A DNA stretch of 34,591 bases from Roseiarcus sp050010035. GTDB lineage: Bacteria; Pseudomonadota; Alphaproteobacteria; Rhizobiales; Beijerinckiaceae. The notes beneath the pieces were generated by a model that searched no databases, had not been told where the DNA came from, and worked only from the letters and a program-made list of their open reading frames with translations. The DNA lies in contig JBEKLU010000051.1 of the NCBI GenBank assembly GCA_050010035.1, positions 1-34,591 of the forward strand, in the 5' to 3' direction. The position numbers and the translations under genes were made by a program. Of this stretch, positions 25,661-33,968 are shown one piece after another; position 1 is the first letter of the stretch, and the number at the start of each line of letters is the position of its first letter.

Positions 25661-28600
25661 TTATTCACCGGGCATCAGGATCGCCTTGGCCTGACGGCGC
25701 GGAGCCTCGGTTTTCGCAGAAAGTGCCCGCGCGGCGGACTCCCGCGCATCCGGATGGAACCGGCTGCCGTCGCGGCGCGCGAGCTCCTCATACTGCCGGT
25801 ATTTCTCCGTGACGGCCGCCTGCGCCATCGCGAGCAGCGTGTCAGCCTCCTCCGGCCGTGTGCGCGCCAGCGAACTGTAACGAAGTTCGTTGTAGGCGTA
25901 CGCCTTCAGCGGAATGCGTGGCCGCGGCGAGTCGAGGATAAACGGATTCCCACCGACAGTGCGCATCATCGGGTTGAAGCGGAACAGCGGCCAATAGCCG
26001 CTGGCGGCCGCCAGGTTCTGCTGCTTCATGCCAAGCCGCATATCAATCCCATGCGCGATGCAGTGGCTGTAAGCCAGGATCAGCGATGGACCGGCATACG
26101 CCTCTGCCTCGCGAAACGCCTGCAACGTCTGTTGGGGATTGGCGCCCATCGCCACCTGCGCGACATAAACGTTGCCATAGGCGATCGCCTGCAGCGCGAG
26201 ATCCTTGCGCGCGGTCCGTTTGCCTGACGCGGCGAACTTTGCAACCGCGCCGAGCGGCGTTGCTTTCGACGCTTGGCCGCCGGTGTTGGAATAGACCTCG
26301 GTGTCAAGCACCAGCACATTGACGTCGCGCGCCGTCGCCAGCACGTGATCGAGGCCGCCGTAACCGATATCGTAGGCCCATCCGTCGCCGCCGACGATCC
26401 AGATGCTCCGCCGCACAAGATGATCGACGACCGACAGCAAATCCAGGGCGTGCGGTTCGTTGATCGCGAGCAGCCGCGTCTTCAACTGCGCGACCCGGAT
26501 CCGCTGGGCGCGGATATCGGACTCCTTGATCTGCGGCGCCTTGGCGATCGCGTCGGCAAGGTCTCGCCCCACCTTATCCGCGAGACCCGCCAACAGAGAT
26601 AAAGCCAGCGCAAGATGTTTGTCGGCCGCGAGCCGAAAGCCAAGTCCAAACTCGGCATTGTCCTCGAACAGCGAATTCGACCACGCGGGCCCTCGCCCCT
26701 CGCCGTCTTTCGTCCATGGCGTGACGGGAAGGTTGCCGCCATAGATGGAAGAGCATCCGGTGGCATTGGCGATTTGTGCGCGATCGCCGAACAGCTGGCT
26801 CAGCAATTTGAGATACGGCGTTTCGCCGCAGCCGCCGCAGGCGCCGGGAAACTCGAACAGCGGCTTGAGGAACTGCACGCCGCGGACATCGCCGAAATCC
26901 ACCCGCGAGCGATCGTTCACGGGCAGCGTTTCGAAGAACGCGATGTTGTCACGCTCCGCAGTCAACCGCGGCAACTTGTCGGCCATATTAATGGCTTTCA
27001 CGTCCGCCTCGCGCGGACTGGTCTCCGGACACGCCTCAACGCAAAGTCCACAACCCGTGCAGTCCTCGACATAGAACTGCAACGTGAAGCGGGCCTCCGG
27101 ATAGCCGCGGGCATTGACGCGCGCCGACTTGAACGCGTCCGGCGCCCCGACCAGCCGATCCTCGTGATAATATTTCGCCCGAATGACGCTGTGCGGACAG
27201 ACAAAGCCGCATTGTCCGCACTGGACGCAAAGGTCTTCACGCCAAACCGGGACGGTGTCGGAGAGGTTGCGCTTTTCGAACGCGGCGGTGCCCGACGGGA
27301 ACGTGCCGTCGGCAGGTATGGCGCTGACCGGAATTTGATCGCCCAGTCCGGCGAAAATCCGCGCGGTCACGGTGCGGACGAAATCTGGCGCTTTGGCCGG
27401 CGCCAGGGCCGGCATATCGATCCGGCTGGTGACGTTCGCCGGGACAGGCGCCTCGCTCAGACGCGCCAAGGTTCCGTCGACCGCCGCGAAGTTCTTATCG
27501 ATAACGGACTGCCCCTTCCGGTCGTACGTCTTGCGGATCGCCTCCTTGATATAGCCGATCGCCTTCTCGCGCGGCAGAACGCCGGAGATGGCGAAGAAGC
27601 AGGTTTGCAGAATGGTGTTGGTCCGCGACCCCAGCCCGACCTCGCGCGCGACGGCGGAGGCGTCGATGACGAACAGCCGCAGTTTCTTGTCGATAAATGT
27701 CTGTTGCACCGGCCGCGGCAGCTTGTCCCAGATCTCGGAGGCCGAATACGGCACGTTCAGCAGCACCGTCGCGCCCGGCGCGGCGACGCGCAGCAGGTCT
27801 TTCCGCTCCAGCGCCACGAACTGATGGCACGCCACAAACCCCGCCTGGGCGATCAGATACGGCGCCTGGATCGGCTCGGGACCGAAACGGAGATGCGAGA
27901 TCGTCTGCGCCCCGGATTTGTGCGAATCATAGACGAAATAGCCCTGCGCATAGAGACCCGCGTCCTCGGCGATGATCTTGACGCTATTTTTGTTGGCGCC
28001 CACGGTTCCATCCGCGCCGAGCCCATAGAACACCGCTCGGGTGATCGTGTCCTTCTCAATCAGAAAACTTTCGTCGATCGTGAGGCTGGTGTGGCTCACG
28101 TCGTCGTTGATCCCCAGGGTGAAATTCGTCCTCGGCTTCGCCGCCTTCAGTTCGTCGAACGCGGCCTTGGCCATCGCCGGCGTGAACTCCTTCGACGACA
28201 GACCGTAACGCCCGCCGATGACATGCGGCATCACCGCTCGCTCGCCCCGTGCGACGGCTCCGGCGAGGGCTGTCACGATATCCTGGAACAAAGGTTCTCC
28301 GGCGCCGCCCGGCTCTTTGGTGCGGTCGAGAACCGCGATCCGGCGGACCTGATCGGGCAACGCCGCCAGCAAATGCGCAACCGAAAACGGCCGGAATAGC
28401 CGTACTTGCAACACGCCTACCTTCTCGCCGGCGGCCTGCAGAGCCGCTGCCGTCGCACGCGCCGTCTCGACCCCCGAGCCCATGAGGACCAGCACCCGGT
28501 CGGCGTCCGGCGCGCCCTGATAGTCGAACAGCCGATAGCGCCTGCCGGTCCGCGCGGCGAAGCGCTCCATGGCGCCTTCGACGATCGCGGGGACCCGCTC

Positions 28601-29305
28601 GTGGTACGGATTGACCGCCTCGCGCGCCTGGAAAAATGTATCCGGATTCTGCGCCGTGCCGCGGATGAACGGATGCTCCGGGTTCAGCCCGCGCGCACGA
28701 TGAGCGCGCACCAGATCGTCGTCGATCATCGACCGGATGTCGGCGTCGCTGAGCAGATCCAGCGTGTTCAACTCATGCGAGGTGCGGAAGCCGTCGAAGA
28801 AATGCAGGAATGGCACGCGCGATTCCAACGTCGCCGTCTGCGCCAGCAGCGCGCAATCGTGCGCCTCCTGCACCGACGCGGAACACAGCAGCGCAAACCC
28901 GGTCGGACGCGTGGTCATCACATCTGCATGGTCGCCGAAGATCGACAGCGCCGACGTAGCCAACGAGCGAGACGCGACATGAAAGACCGTCGCGTTGAGC
29001 TCGCCGGCGATTTTGAACATGTTCGGCAGCATGAGCATCAGGCCCTGCGACGCCGTGAACGTCGTGGTCAGCGCGCCGGATTGCAGCGCGCCGTGGAGCG
29101 CGCCGGCGGCTCCACCCTCGGCCTGCATTTCCTGCACGACCGGCACGTTGCCCCAAATGTTCTCAACGCCGCCGGCGGCCCATTCATCCGCGACGTCGGC
29201 CATCGGCGAAGAAGGGGTAATCGGGAAGATCGCGCAAACCTCGTTGACCCGATAGGCGACATGCGCGACGGCCGCGTTGCCGTCCATTGTGGTTCGCGTG
29301 CTCAT
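25661..29305 (-). CDS. nifJ: Pyruvate:ferredoxin (flavodoxin) oxidoreductase
   Basis: The single-chain 1214-residue enzyme oxidises pyruvate with CoA to acetyl-CoA and CO2 and passes two electrons to ferredoxin or flavodoxin. Domains in order are the pyrimidine-binding N-terminus (EVCAIFPITPSSPMADVADE, FTASQGLMLMLPNMFKIAGE), a transketolase C-like domain, the gamma domain, and a ferredoxin domain with two 4Fe-4S sites (CVQCGQCGFVCP and CTGCGLCVEACP). These are followed by the TPP domain (FPGACGGCGETPYLKLLSQL; GDGWAYDIGYGGLDHVL; VYSNTGGQASKATPLG). The length is normal and no stop is visible. Its ATG overlaps the upstream GltD-like stop (ATGA). The enzyme is usually oxygen-sensitive, so it suggests low-oxygen metabolism or electron supply to nitrogenase; no nif genes are visible in this window. 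Confidence 0.95.
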   Translation of the reverse strand: MSTRTTMDGNAAVAHVAYRVNEVCAIFPITPSSPMADVADEWAAGGVENIWGNVPVVQEMQAEGGAAGALHGALQSGALTTTFTASQGLMLMLPNMFKIAGELNATVFHVASRSLATSALSIFGDHADVMTTRPTGFALLCSASVQEAHDCALLAQTATLESRVPFLHFFDGFRTSHELNTLDLLSDADIRSMIDDDLVRAHRARGLNPEHPFIRGTAQNPDTFFQAREAVNPYHERVPAIVEGAMERFAARTGRRYRLFDYQGAPDADRVLVLMGSGVETARATAAALQAAGEKVGVLQVRLFRPFSVAHLLAALPDQVRRIAVLDRTKEPGGAGEPLFQDIVTALAGAVARGERAVMPHVIGGRYGLSSKEFTPAMAKAAFDELKAAKPRTNFTLGINDDVSHTSLTIDESFLIEKDTITRAVFYGLGADGTVGANKNSVKIIAEDAGLYAQGYFVYDSHKSGAQTISHLRFGPEPIQAPYLIAQAGFVACHQFVALERKDLLRVAAPGATVLLNVPYSASEIWDKLPRPVQQTFIDKKLRLFVIDASAVAREVGLGSRTNTILQTCFFAISGVLPREKAIGYIKEAIRKTYDRKGQSVIDKNFAAVDGTLARLSEAPVPANVTSRIDMPALAPAKAPDFVRTVTARIFAGLGDQIPVSAIPADGTFPSGTAAFEKRNLSDTVPVWREDLCVQCGQCGFVCPHSVIRAKYYHEDRLVGAPDAFKSARVNARGYPEARFTLQFYVEDCTGCGLCVEACPETSPREADVKAINMADKLPRLTAERDNIAFFETLPVNDRSRVDFGDVRGVQFLKPLFEFPGACGGCGETPYLKLLSQLFGDRAQIANATGCSSIYGGNLPVTPWTKDGEGRGPAWSNSLFEDNAEFGLGFRLAADKHLALALSLLAGLADKVGRDLADAIAKAPQIKESDIRAQRIRVAQLKTRLLAINEPHALDLLSVVDHLVRRSIWIVGGDGWAYDIGYGGLDHVLATARDVNVLVLDTEVYSNTGGQASKATPLGAVAKFAASGKRTARKDLALQAIAYGNVYVAQVAMGANPQQTLQAFREAEAYAGPSLILAYSHCIAHGIDMRLGMKQQNLAAASGYWPLFRFNPMMRTVGGNPFILDSPRPRIPLKAYAYNELRYSSLARTRPEEADTLLAMAQAAVTEKYRQYEELARRDGSRFHPDARESAARALSAKTEAPRRQAKAILMPGE

Positions 29306-30981
29306 CGGACGGCTCCCTCAGCGTGCGGTCTCGATGGGACGGAAATGGGGCCGGTGGTATCGGGGACCATCTCCATCGCATGGCACGGGCACTGCTCGAC
29401 GCACACGGCGCATCCCGTGCACAGATCCATGTCGACCTTGTATCCATGGGTCGGACCGAGCCTGACGATCGCCGTCTCCGGGCATGCGGCGAAGCAGTTG
29501 TCGCATTCGAAGCACTTGCCGCAGGACAGGCATCGTTGCGCTTCGTGACGCGCCGCTTTCGCGTCGAGTCCGCTCACGACCTCCTCGAAGCCGCTGATCC
29601 GTTTGGCCGCCTCATGCGTCCGCTGCGGACTCGGATCGGCGTCGCTGTAGACGGGCAGGCGCAACATCTCGAAGGACACGATCGGCGCCTTCGGCGACGC
29701 TTGGTAGTGCGCGTCGCGCAGCCAGGCGTCGATATGCCGCGCCGCGCGTTTGCCGTGACCGACGGAGATCGTGACGGACCGCTCGCCCACGATCGCATCG
29801 CCGCCGGCGAACAGCCCGGGATGACCGGTCATCATGTCGGCGCCGACGACAACCGTGCCGTCGACGCCGAACGCGAGTCCATGCACATTGCGCAAGAAGC
29901 TGCTGTCCGTCGTCTGGCCGAGCGCCAACACGACGGCATCGGCCGACAGCGTCTCGAACTGTCCCGTCGGCTGCGGATGACCGTCGGCGTCGAGCTTCAT
30001 TGTTTCGACTGTAAGTTCGGGCCCGACGATCTCCTTGATGGTCGTGAGCCACTTGATCTTGATGCCTTCCTCGACCGCTTCGTCGGCCTCGAAGCCGTGC
30101 GCCGGCATGTGGGACCGGTCGCGTCGGTAGACGATCAGGGCCTCGTCGGCGCCCAGACGCCGCGCTGTCCGCGCCGCGTCCATCGCGGTATTGCCGCCGC
30201 CATAGACGATCACCCGGCGGCCCAGAAGCGGGGCCTCGCTGGCCCCAACGTCATGCAGCAACGAAACCGCATCGAGAACCCGCACGGCGTCGCGCGCCGG
30301 GATGTCGATGTGCTTGCCCACATCCGCGCCGATCGCGAGGAAGGCGGCGTCAAACCGCCCTGCCGCGATTTCGGCTAGGACGTCTTCAACTTTGTGATTG
30401 AGGACGATCTCCACCCCGGCGGCCTCTATCCGACGAATTTCGCGCTTGAGATCCTCTCTGGGCAGCCGGTAGGCGGGAATGCCGAACTGCATCATGCCGC
30501 CGGCCATTGACGCTGCTTCGTGGATTTCGACGGTGTGGCCCATGCGGGCGAGATGATAGGCGCCCGACAATCCGCTCGGCCCGGCGCCGATCACCAGCAC
30601 CCGCCGGCCGCTCGATGCGGCCCCAGCCTTGAACGCCCAGCCTTCCTGGGTGGCGAGATCGCCGAGAAAGCGCTCGACTGCATGGACGCCAACCGGCGAG
30701 TCCAGCGCACCGCGATTGCAGGCGCTTTCGCAAGGATGGTAGCAGACCCGGCCGTGCACCGCCGGCATCGGGTTGTCTCGCACAAGCGTTTCCCACGCCT
30801 CCCGATACTTCCCCGCCTGGGCGAGCCCCAGCCACGCCTGGATGTCCTCGCCCGCAGGGCAGGCGTTGTTGCAGGGGGGCAGCAGATCGACATAGACCGG
30901 ATGGGCGGTGCGGGCGGGCCCAGTTTCGCGGCCGTCGGTCATGTCGACCAGCGGGCTCATGTCGCGGATGCGGCCGTTCAT
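29302..30981 (-). CDS. GltD-like NAD(P)H flavoprotein with C-terminal ferredoxin domain
   Basis: The 559-residue protein combines an N-terminal Fe-S domain (PPCNNACPAGEDI at 36-46 and VCYHPCESACNRG), an FAD Rossmann fold (VLVIGAGPSGLSGAYHLARM), an NAD(P)H fold (VIVYGGGNTAMDAARTARRL) and a C-terminal ferredoxin domain with two clusters (CLSCGKCFECDNCFAACPE and CTGCAVCVEQCPCHAME). This is the build of glutamate synthase small subunits and the N-terminal half of dihydropyrimidine dehydrogenase, used to pass electrons between NAD(P)H and Fe-S partners. It overlaps both neighbours (ATGA on each side), so a stable complex with NifJ is plausible. The start at 30981 has AAAGGTG upstream. No gltB gene is near, which argues against glutamate synthase. 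Confidence 0.88.
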   Translation of the reverse strand: MNGRIRDMSPLVDMTDGRETGPARTAHPVYVDLLPPCNNACPAGEDIQAWLGLAQAGKYREAWETLVRDNPMPAVHGRVCYHPCESACNRGALDSPVGVHAVERFLGDLATQEGWAFKAGAASSGRRVLVIGAGPSGLSGAYHLARMGHTVEIHEAASMAGGMMQFGIPAYRLPREDLKREIRRIEAAGVEIVLNHKVEDVLAEIAAGRFDAAFLAIGADVGKHIDIPARDAVRVLDAVSLLHDVGASEAPLLGRRVIVYGGGNTAMDAARTARRLGADEALIVYRRDRSHMPAHGFEADEAVEEGIKIKWLTTIKEIVGPELTVETMKLDADGHPQPTGQFETLSADAVVLALGQTTDSSFLRNVHGLAFGVDGTVVVGADMMTGHPGLFAGGDAIVGERSVTISVGHGKRAARHIDAWLRDAHYQASPKAPIVSFEMLRLPVYSDADPSPQRTHEAAKRISGFEEVVSGLDAKAARHEAQRCLSCGKCFECDNCFAACPETAIVRLGPTHGYKVDMDLCTGCAVCVEQCPCHAMEMVPDTTGPISVPSRPHAEGAVR

Positions 30982-32267
30982 GTAGGCACCTTTGCGTTTC
31001 GAATTACCGGCGTCGACGCGCGGCTCGCGCTGGCGGTCTCTCGCAGGAAGCCAGCCAGTACGATCGCCAACACGATCCCCGCGATGCAAAAGGAACTGGC
31101 GTTCTGGAACACGGTGAGGGTCAGCTTGCCGCCGCCGGCAAGGTCGTTCAGCAGCCAGCCATAGGCCGGCGCGAGGAGCGCGCTGAGGGTGAAGACGAGG
31201 AAGTTAATCGCGCTGGTGGCGCTGCCTTTCACCTCATCCGGATACTCCTCCCTGATGATCAAGTACGGGATCATCGCGGCGCCGGAACCAATTCCCAGCA
31301 ACAAACCGAGCACGTAGGGCGGCACGACGCCAGGCGGGTAGACGATCGCCGCGGAGACGGCGAACATAAGCAGGGAGCCGCCGATCAGCACCGGCTTACG
31401 CCGTTCGATCCGGTCGGCGATGTAGCCCAGAAGCGGGCATCCCACGACCCAGCCGAGCGGGACCATCGTCGCGCGGTCCACGACTTGCATATAGCTGATG
31501 CCGAGCGTGTCGCGCAGGAACGGAACGCCCCAGATCATGTCGCCGATCGTTGTCGGCAGAAAAAGGAGGCCGGTGCAAAAGCCGCACAGATAGGATTGCG
31601 GATTCGTGAGCACGACCTTGTACGGTTTGAACATCGACAGCCACGATCCGCGGCCTATTGCCTGCGTGTCATGTCCCGACGGAGTCGCGACCAAGACTAC
31701 GGCCGCGATGGCCAACAGCGCGAAGCCGGCAAAAATCCAGAACTGTTGCCACGTGATCAAGCCATGGATCATCGGACCGACGGCGAACTGCCCGGCGGAG
31801 CCGCCGAGCATCCCGAAGCACTGGATGAATCCCACTGCGGTCGCGAGCCAGGCGGCGGAGAATCCGTGGCTGGCGAGGTATGCGGCGCCGGTGAAAGCGA
31901 AAGCCGCTCCCGCGCCCTGCAGCAGGCGGCCGACTTCCGCGCCGCTCGCGGAGCCGAGGCCGAACATGATGGCGCCGATCGCGGTGACGACGATCCCCGT
32001 AGGGATCACGTATTTGGCGCCACGCCGATCGAGCGCCGCGCCCGCGACGATCGCGAAACTGGAGTAAGTGTAGTAGTATAATGCGAGCAGCGAACTCACG
32101 CCGAGGGTCGTCAATCCGAACGCGCTGGTCAGCTCCGGAACGATCACGCCGGGCGCGGAGCGGATCGCGAATTGACCGAAATAAAACAGCAGGCAGAAAC
32201 CGCAGGCGATGGCGAATCCGGTCTGCCCGGTTCGCCTGGACGACGCCATCACAGTCGTCGCCGACAT
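30978..32267 (-). CDS. MFS transporter of unknown substrate
   Basis: The 429-residue protein has about 12 hydrophobic helices (FAIACGFCLLFYFGQFAIRS, VIVPELTSAFGLTTLGVSSL, ALYYYTYSSFAIVAGAALDR) and the MFS loop GYIADRIERRKPVLIGG. The closest general type is the organic-anion/oxalate-formate-like or NarK-like group, but I cannot name a substrate. It is the first gene of the operon and its stop overlaps the GltD-like start, so import of pyruvate or another carboxylate that feeds NifJ is a reasonable inference. GGGGAA lies about 10 bases before the ATG. The operon promoter should lie in 32268-32400. Confidence 0.82.
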   Translation of the reverse strand: MSATTVMASSRRTGQTGFAIACGFCLLFYFGQFAIRSAPGVIVPELTSAFGLTTLGVSSLLALYYYTYSSFAIVAGAALDRRGAKYVIPTGIVVTAIGAIMFGLGSASGAEVGRLLQGAGAAFAFTGAAYLASHGFSAAWLATAVGFIQCFGMLGGSAGQFAVGPMIHGLITWQQFWIFAGFALLAIAAVVLVATPSGHDTQAIGRGSWLSMFKPYKVVLTNPQSYLCGFCTGLLFLPTTIGDMIWGVPFLRDTLGISYMQVVDRATMVPLGWVVGCPLLGYIADRIERRKPVLIGGSLLMFAVSAAIVYPPGVVPPYVLGLLLGIGSGAAMIPYLIIREEYPDEVKGSATSAINFLVFTLSALLAPAYGWLLNDLAGGGKLTLTVFQNASSFCIAGIVLAIVLAGFLRETASASRASTPVIRNAKVPT

Positions 32268-32314
32268 AAGCTGGTTCCCCGTACTGTCGCTGATGCATGG
32301 GTGACGGCATCGAA

Positions 32315-32358
32315 GATAGCGGGTGAAGGATCGCGATGGGAGGCTCGGAAACTACTCA
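32315..32358 (+). repeat. Dispersed repeat, copy C
   Basis: The core is GGCTCGGAAACTACTCA (32342-32358). The upstream part starts GATAGC and aligns loosely with the others. It lies about 50 bases upstream of the MFS-GltD-NifJ operon start, within its likely promoter region. Confidence 0.6.
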
Positions 32359-32519
32359 GGAGCGATCGGGAAAGAAGTTGAGTCGGGTGAATCCGTTGTG
32401 ATTCTCTGTTGGGCGCCCGAATCGTTTTGGAGCGCCCCTGCGTGTGGACAACCCGTCATCGCCGCGCCGTTGACCGTCCCGGGCCTCGTTTTCCCTGCGA
32501 TTTGATCGATGCCGAGTGA
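32359..32519. other. Gap without a gene
   Basis: No coding frame or hairpin was recognised. With 32268-32314 it forms the spacer between the NifJ operon and the IS5-type remnant. Confidence 0.4.
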
Positions 32520-32714
32520 GCGCTTGTCGCGCCATTCGTGCTGTCCGCACGGCAAGGCGGGCGAGAGCGCGAGGTCGGTGCGCTCGAGGTCGTCAACGCG
32601 ACCTGGTATGTGCTATCCACGGGCTGCCAGTGGGACGCGCTGCCCAAGGAGTTGGCGACCAAGACCACTGCGAATGACCATTTGACGTCGAGGATTTATG
32701 CCAACCCTCGCTGA
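32520..32714 (+). pseudogene. N-terminal remnant of an IS5-type transposase
   Basis: The plus frame (no start codon) reads APFVLSARQGGREREVGALE, then VVNATWYVLSTGCQWDALPK and ELATKTTANDHL. This is the N-terminal helical domain of IS5-family transposases (usual pattern NAIFYVLSTGCQWRALPKDLPP KSTVHDYF, in two parts). Homology ends near 32690 and a stop follows at 32712-32714. The catalytic domain is absent. It is a different part of the gene from the IS5 remnant at 12729-13170, and nothing shows that the two come from one copy. Confidence 0.7.
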
Positions 32715-33013
32715 CTAAATGGGATTGAGCGGACTTGGCAGTTTCGCGCGCTTCTCTTGACTATGACTCTCGGCGTTCTCGTGAGTATGGAAATAGGCGG
32801 CGAATGACGCCTCCCACCCGATGCAGACTATCAGAGCCGGATATCGTCCGTCGGGTTCTCGCCGCCAGGTTTGGCGTGCGCTCGAGTTTCCGCGGCGCCG
32901 AATCGAAATTTCGTTTCGCACGACGACAAAACGTTGAGCGACCGCGCTGGGCTTCCATCTGTGAGGTCTTGCGGGCTCCCGAAAGAGCGGACGCAGTTCG
33001 AGACGGTGGCGGC

Positions 33014-33349
33014 TCAGGGCGCGAACGCCAATAGGCTCTGCGGATTGGAGGCCGGCTCGCGATGGCGGCGCAAGGCCGGCGCGACGCTCGCGCAGGTTTG
33101 CAAAATCACGCTGGGCTCAGTTTGCGCTTCTTCCATCGTCGGAGCGCGAATCCGGTCGTTCGTCGTCCAACACATCGCCGGGGCGCCGACGGAAATTGCC
33201 TTCGCATGAATAGGCGACGGGACGGGAATCTTCGCGTTGGCGAGCTGATCGCTATGGTGAAGGCCTCTCAGTTGCGCGGCCCCAACAACGGCGCCAATCA
33301 GCGCGCCCGAGACGGCCAGCCGTATGAGGTCGACGGTGATCTTTTGCAT
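33014..33349 (-). CDS. Hypothetical small exported protein
   Basis: From the ATG at 33349, with a good ribosome site (GGAGGGAA), the 111-residue product starts MQKITVDLIRLAVSGALIGA and continues VVGAAQLRGLHHSD. A hydrophobic N-terminal segment with glycine/alanine spacing suggests a signal peptide or anchor. The rest has four Cys or Met-rich spots but no motif I recognise. It stands alone on the minus strand. The ribosome site and hydrophobic start support a real gene; the low-complexity tail does not. I give no function. Confidence 0.4.
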   Translation of the reverse strand: MQKITVDLIRLAVSGALIGAVVGAAQLRGLHHSDQLANAKIPVPSPIHAKAISVGAPAMCWTTNDRIRAPTMEEAQTEPSVILQTCASVAPALRRHREPASNPQSLLAFAP

Positions 33350-33422
33350 CCGATTCCCTCCTGCGCGGTGGCGACGGTCCCGGGCGCACAAGTGACAATG
33401 CGTGAGAGGCTAAGAGGTAGTC

Positions 33423-33460
33423 GATATCGTGATCGCGACGTCAGACTCGGAGTCTACTCA
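33423..33460 (+). repeat. Dispersed repeat, copy E (38 bp)
   Basis: Starts GATATCGTGATCGCGAC and ends AGACTCGGAGTCTACTCA, a nearly perfect palindrome in its core (AGACTC-G-GAGTCT). It faces copy F 68 bases further on. Confidence 0.6.
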
Positions 33461-33481
33461 TCTCGATTCCATCGCCGAAAT

Positions 33482-33506
33482 TGTTGAAGTCAGCGCCGCT
33501 TCAACA
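33482..33506. repeat. Hairpin between facing repeat copies E and F
   Basis: TGTTGAAG (33482-33489) and CTTCAACA (33499-33506) form a perfect 8-bp stem with a 9-base loop, midway between the two inward-facing repeats. Confidence 0.55.
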
Positions 33507-33528
33507 GTCGAAGCCGATGCCGCCGGGC

Positions 33529-33566
33529 TAGGTAGTTTCCGAACCTATCGCTCCCGCCGGGTCGCC
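33529..33566 (-). repeat. Dispersed repeat, copy F
   Basis: Read on the minus strand it begins GGCGACC and contains ATAGGTTCGGAAACTAC, matching copy B apart from a 3-base length difference and several changes. Confidence 0.6.
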
Positions 33567-33722
33567 TCCTAGAGTGGTCTTTGGAGCGGTCCAGCACACA
33601 TACGAAAGCGGCGCGTTCGGCTCGAAGATATGGCGGCGGCGATCCCCCTCGCCGCCGCCAGCGCTCTTAGGTCGGCTGCGTCCGGGCGACCGACGATTCA
33701 GCCGAGAGCGAGGAGTTGTAAT

Positions 33723-33896
33723 ATGTCGATATCCATACTGAATATGGCCTTGGTCGGCTTGGCCGCGCTGAGTCTTATGGCCTGTTCGACCACGAGTGAG
33801 AGGTTGAGCGGGGCCGGCGCGGTGGAAGGCATGGGCGTCCGGCATCGCCGCCATCATCGCCACTGGCGCCATTATCGTCACAATTGGAATTCTTGA
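33723..33896 (+). CDS. Small His-rich lipoprotein, 57 residues
   Basis: The ATG at 33723 is preceded by GAGGAG. The product begins MSISILNMALVGLAALSLMA followed by Cys, a clear lipobox (L-M-A-C), so it should be lipid-anchored after signal peptidase II cleavage near residue 21. The mature part is about 37 residues and ends in a His/Arg-rich tail (RHRRHHRHWRHYRHNW). Such tails can bind metals, but nothing proves it here. I do not recognise a family. It precedes the PRC-barrel gene by 72 bases on the same strand. Confidence 0.65.
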   Translation: MSISILNMALVGLAALSLMACSTTSERLSGAGAVEGMGVRHRRHHRHWRHYRHNWNS

Positions 33897-33968
33897 TCGC
33901 CGCTTGGGCGCGCTTTCCCATTTGCGCGTCGCAGCTGCCCGGATCTGCGCGGATAAGGTCGTCAAACT

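Noticed and set aside
26615..28399. Plus-strand frame of 594 codons
   Set aside because: Antisense to nifJ, with no domain and no ribosome site.
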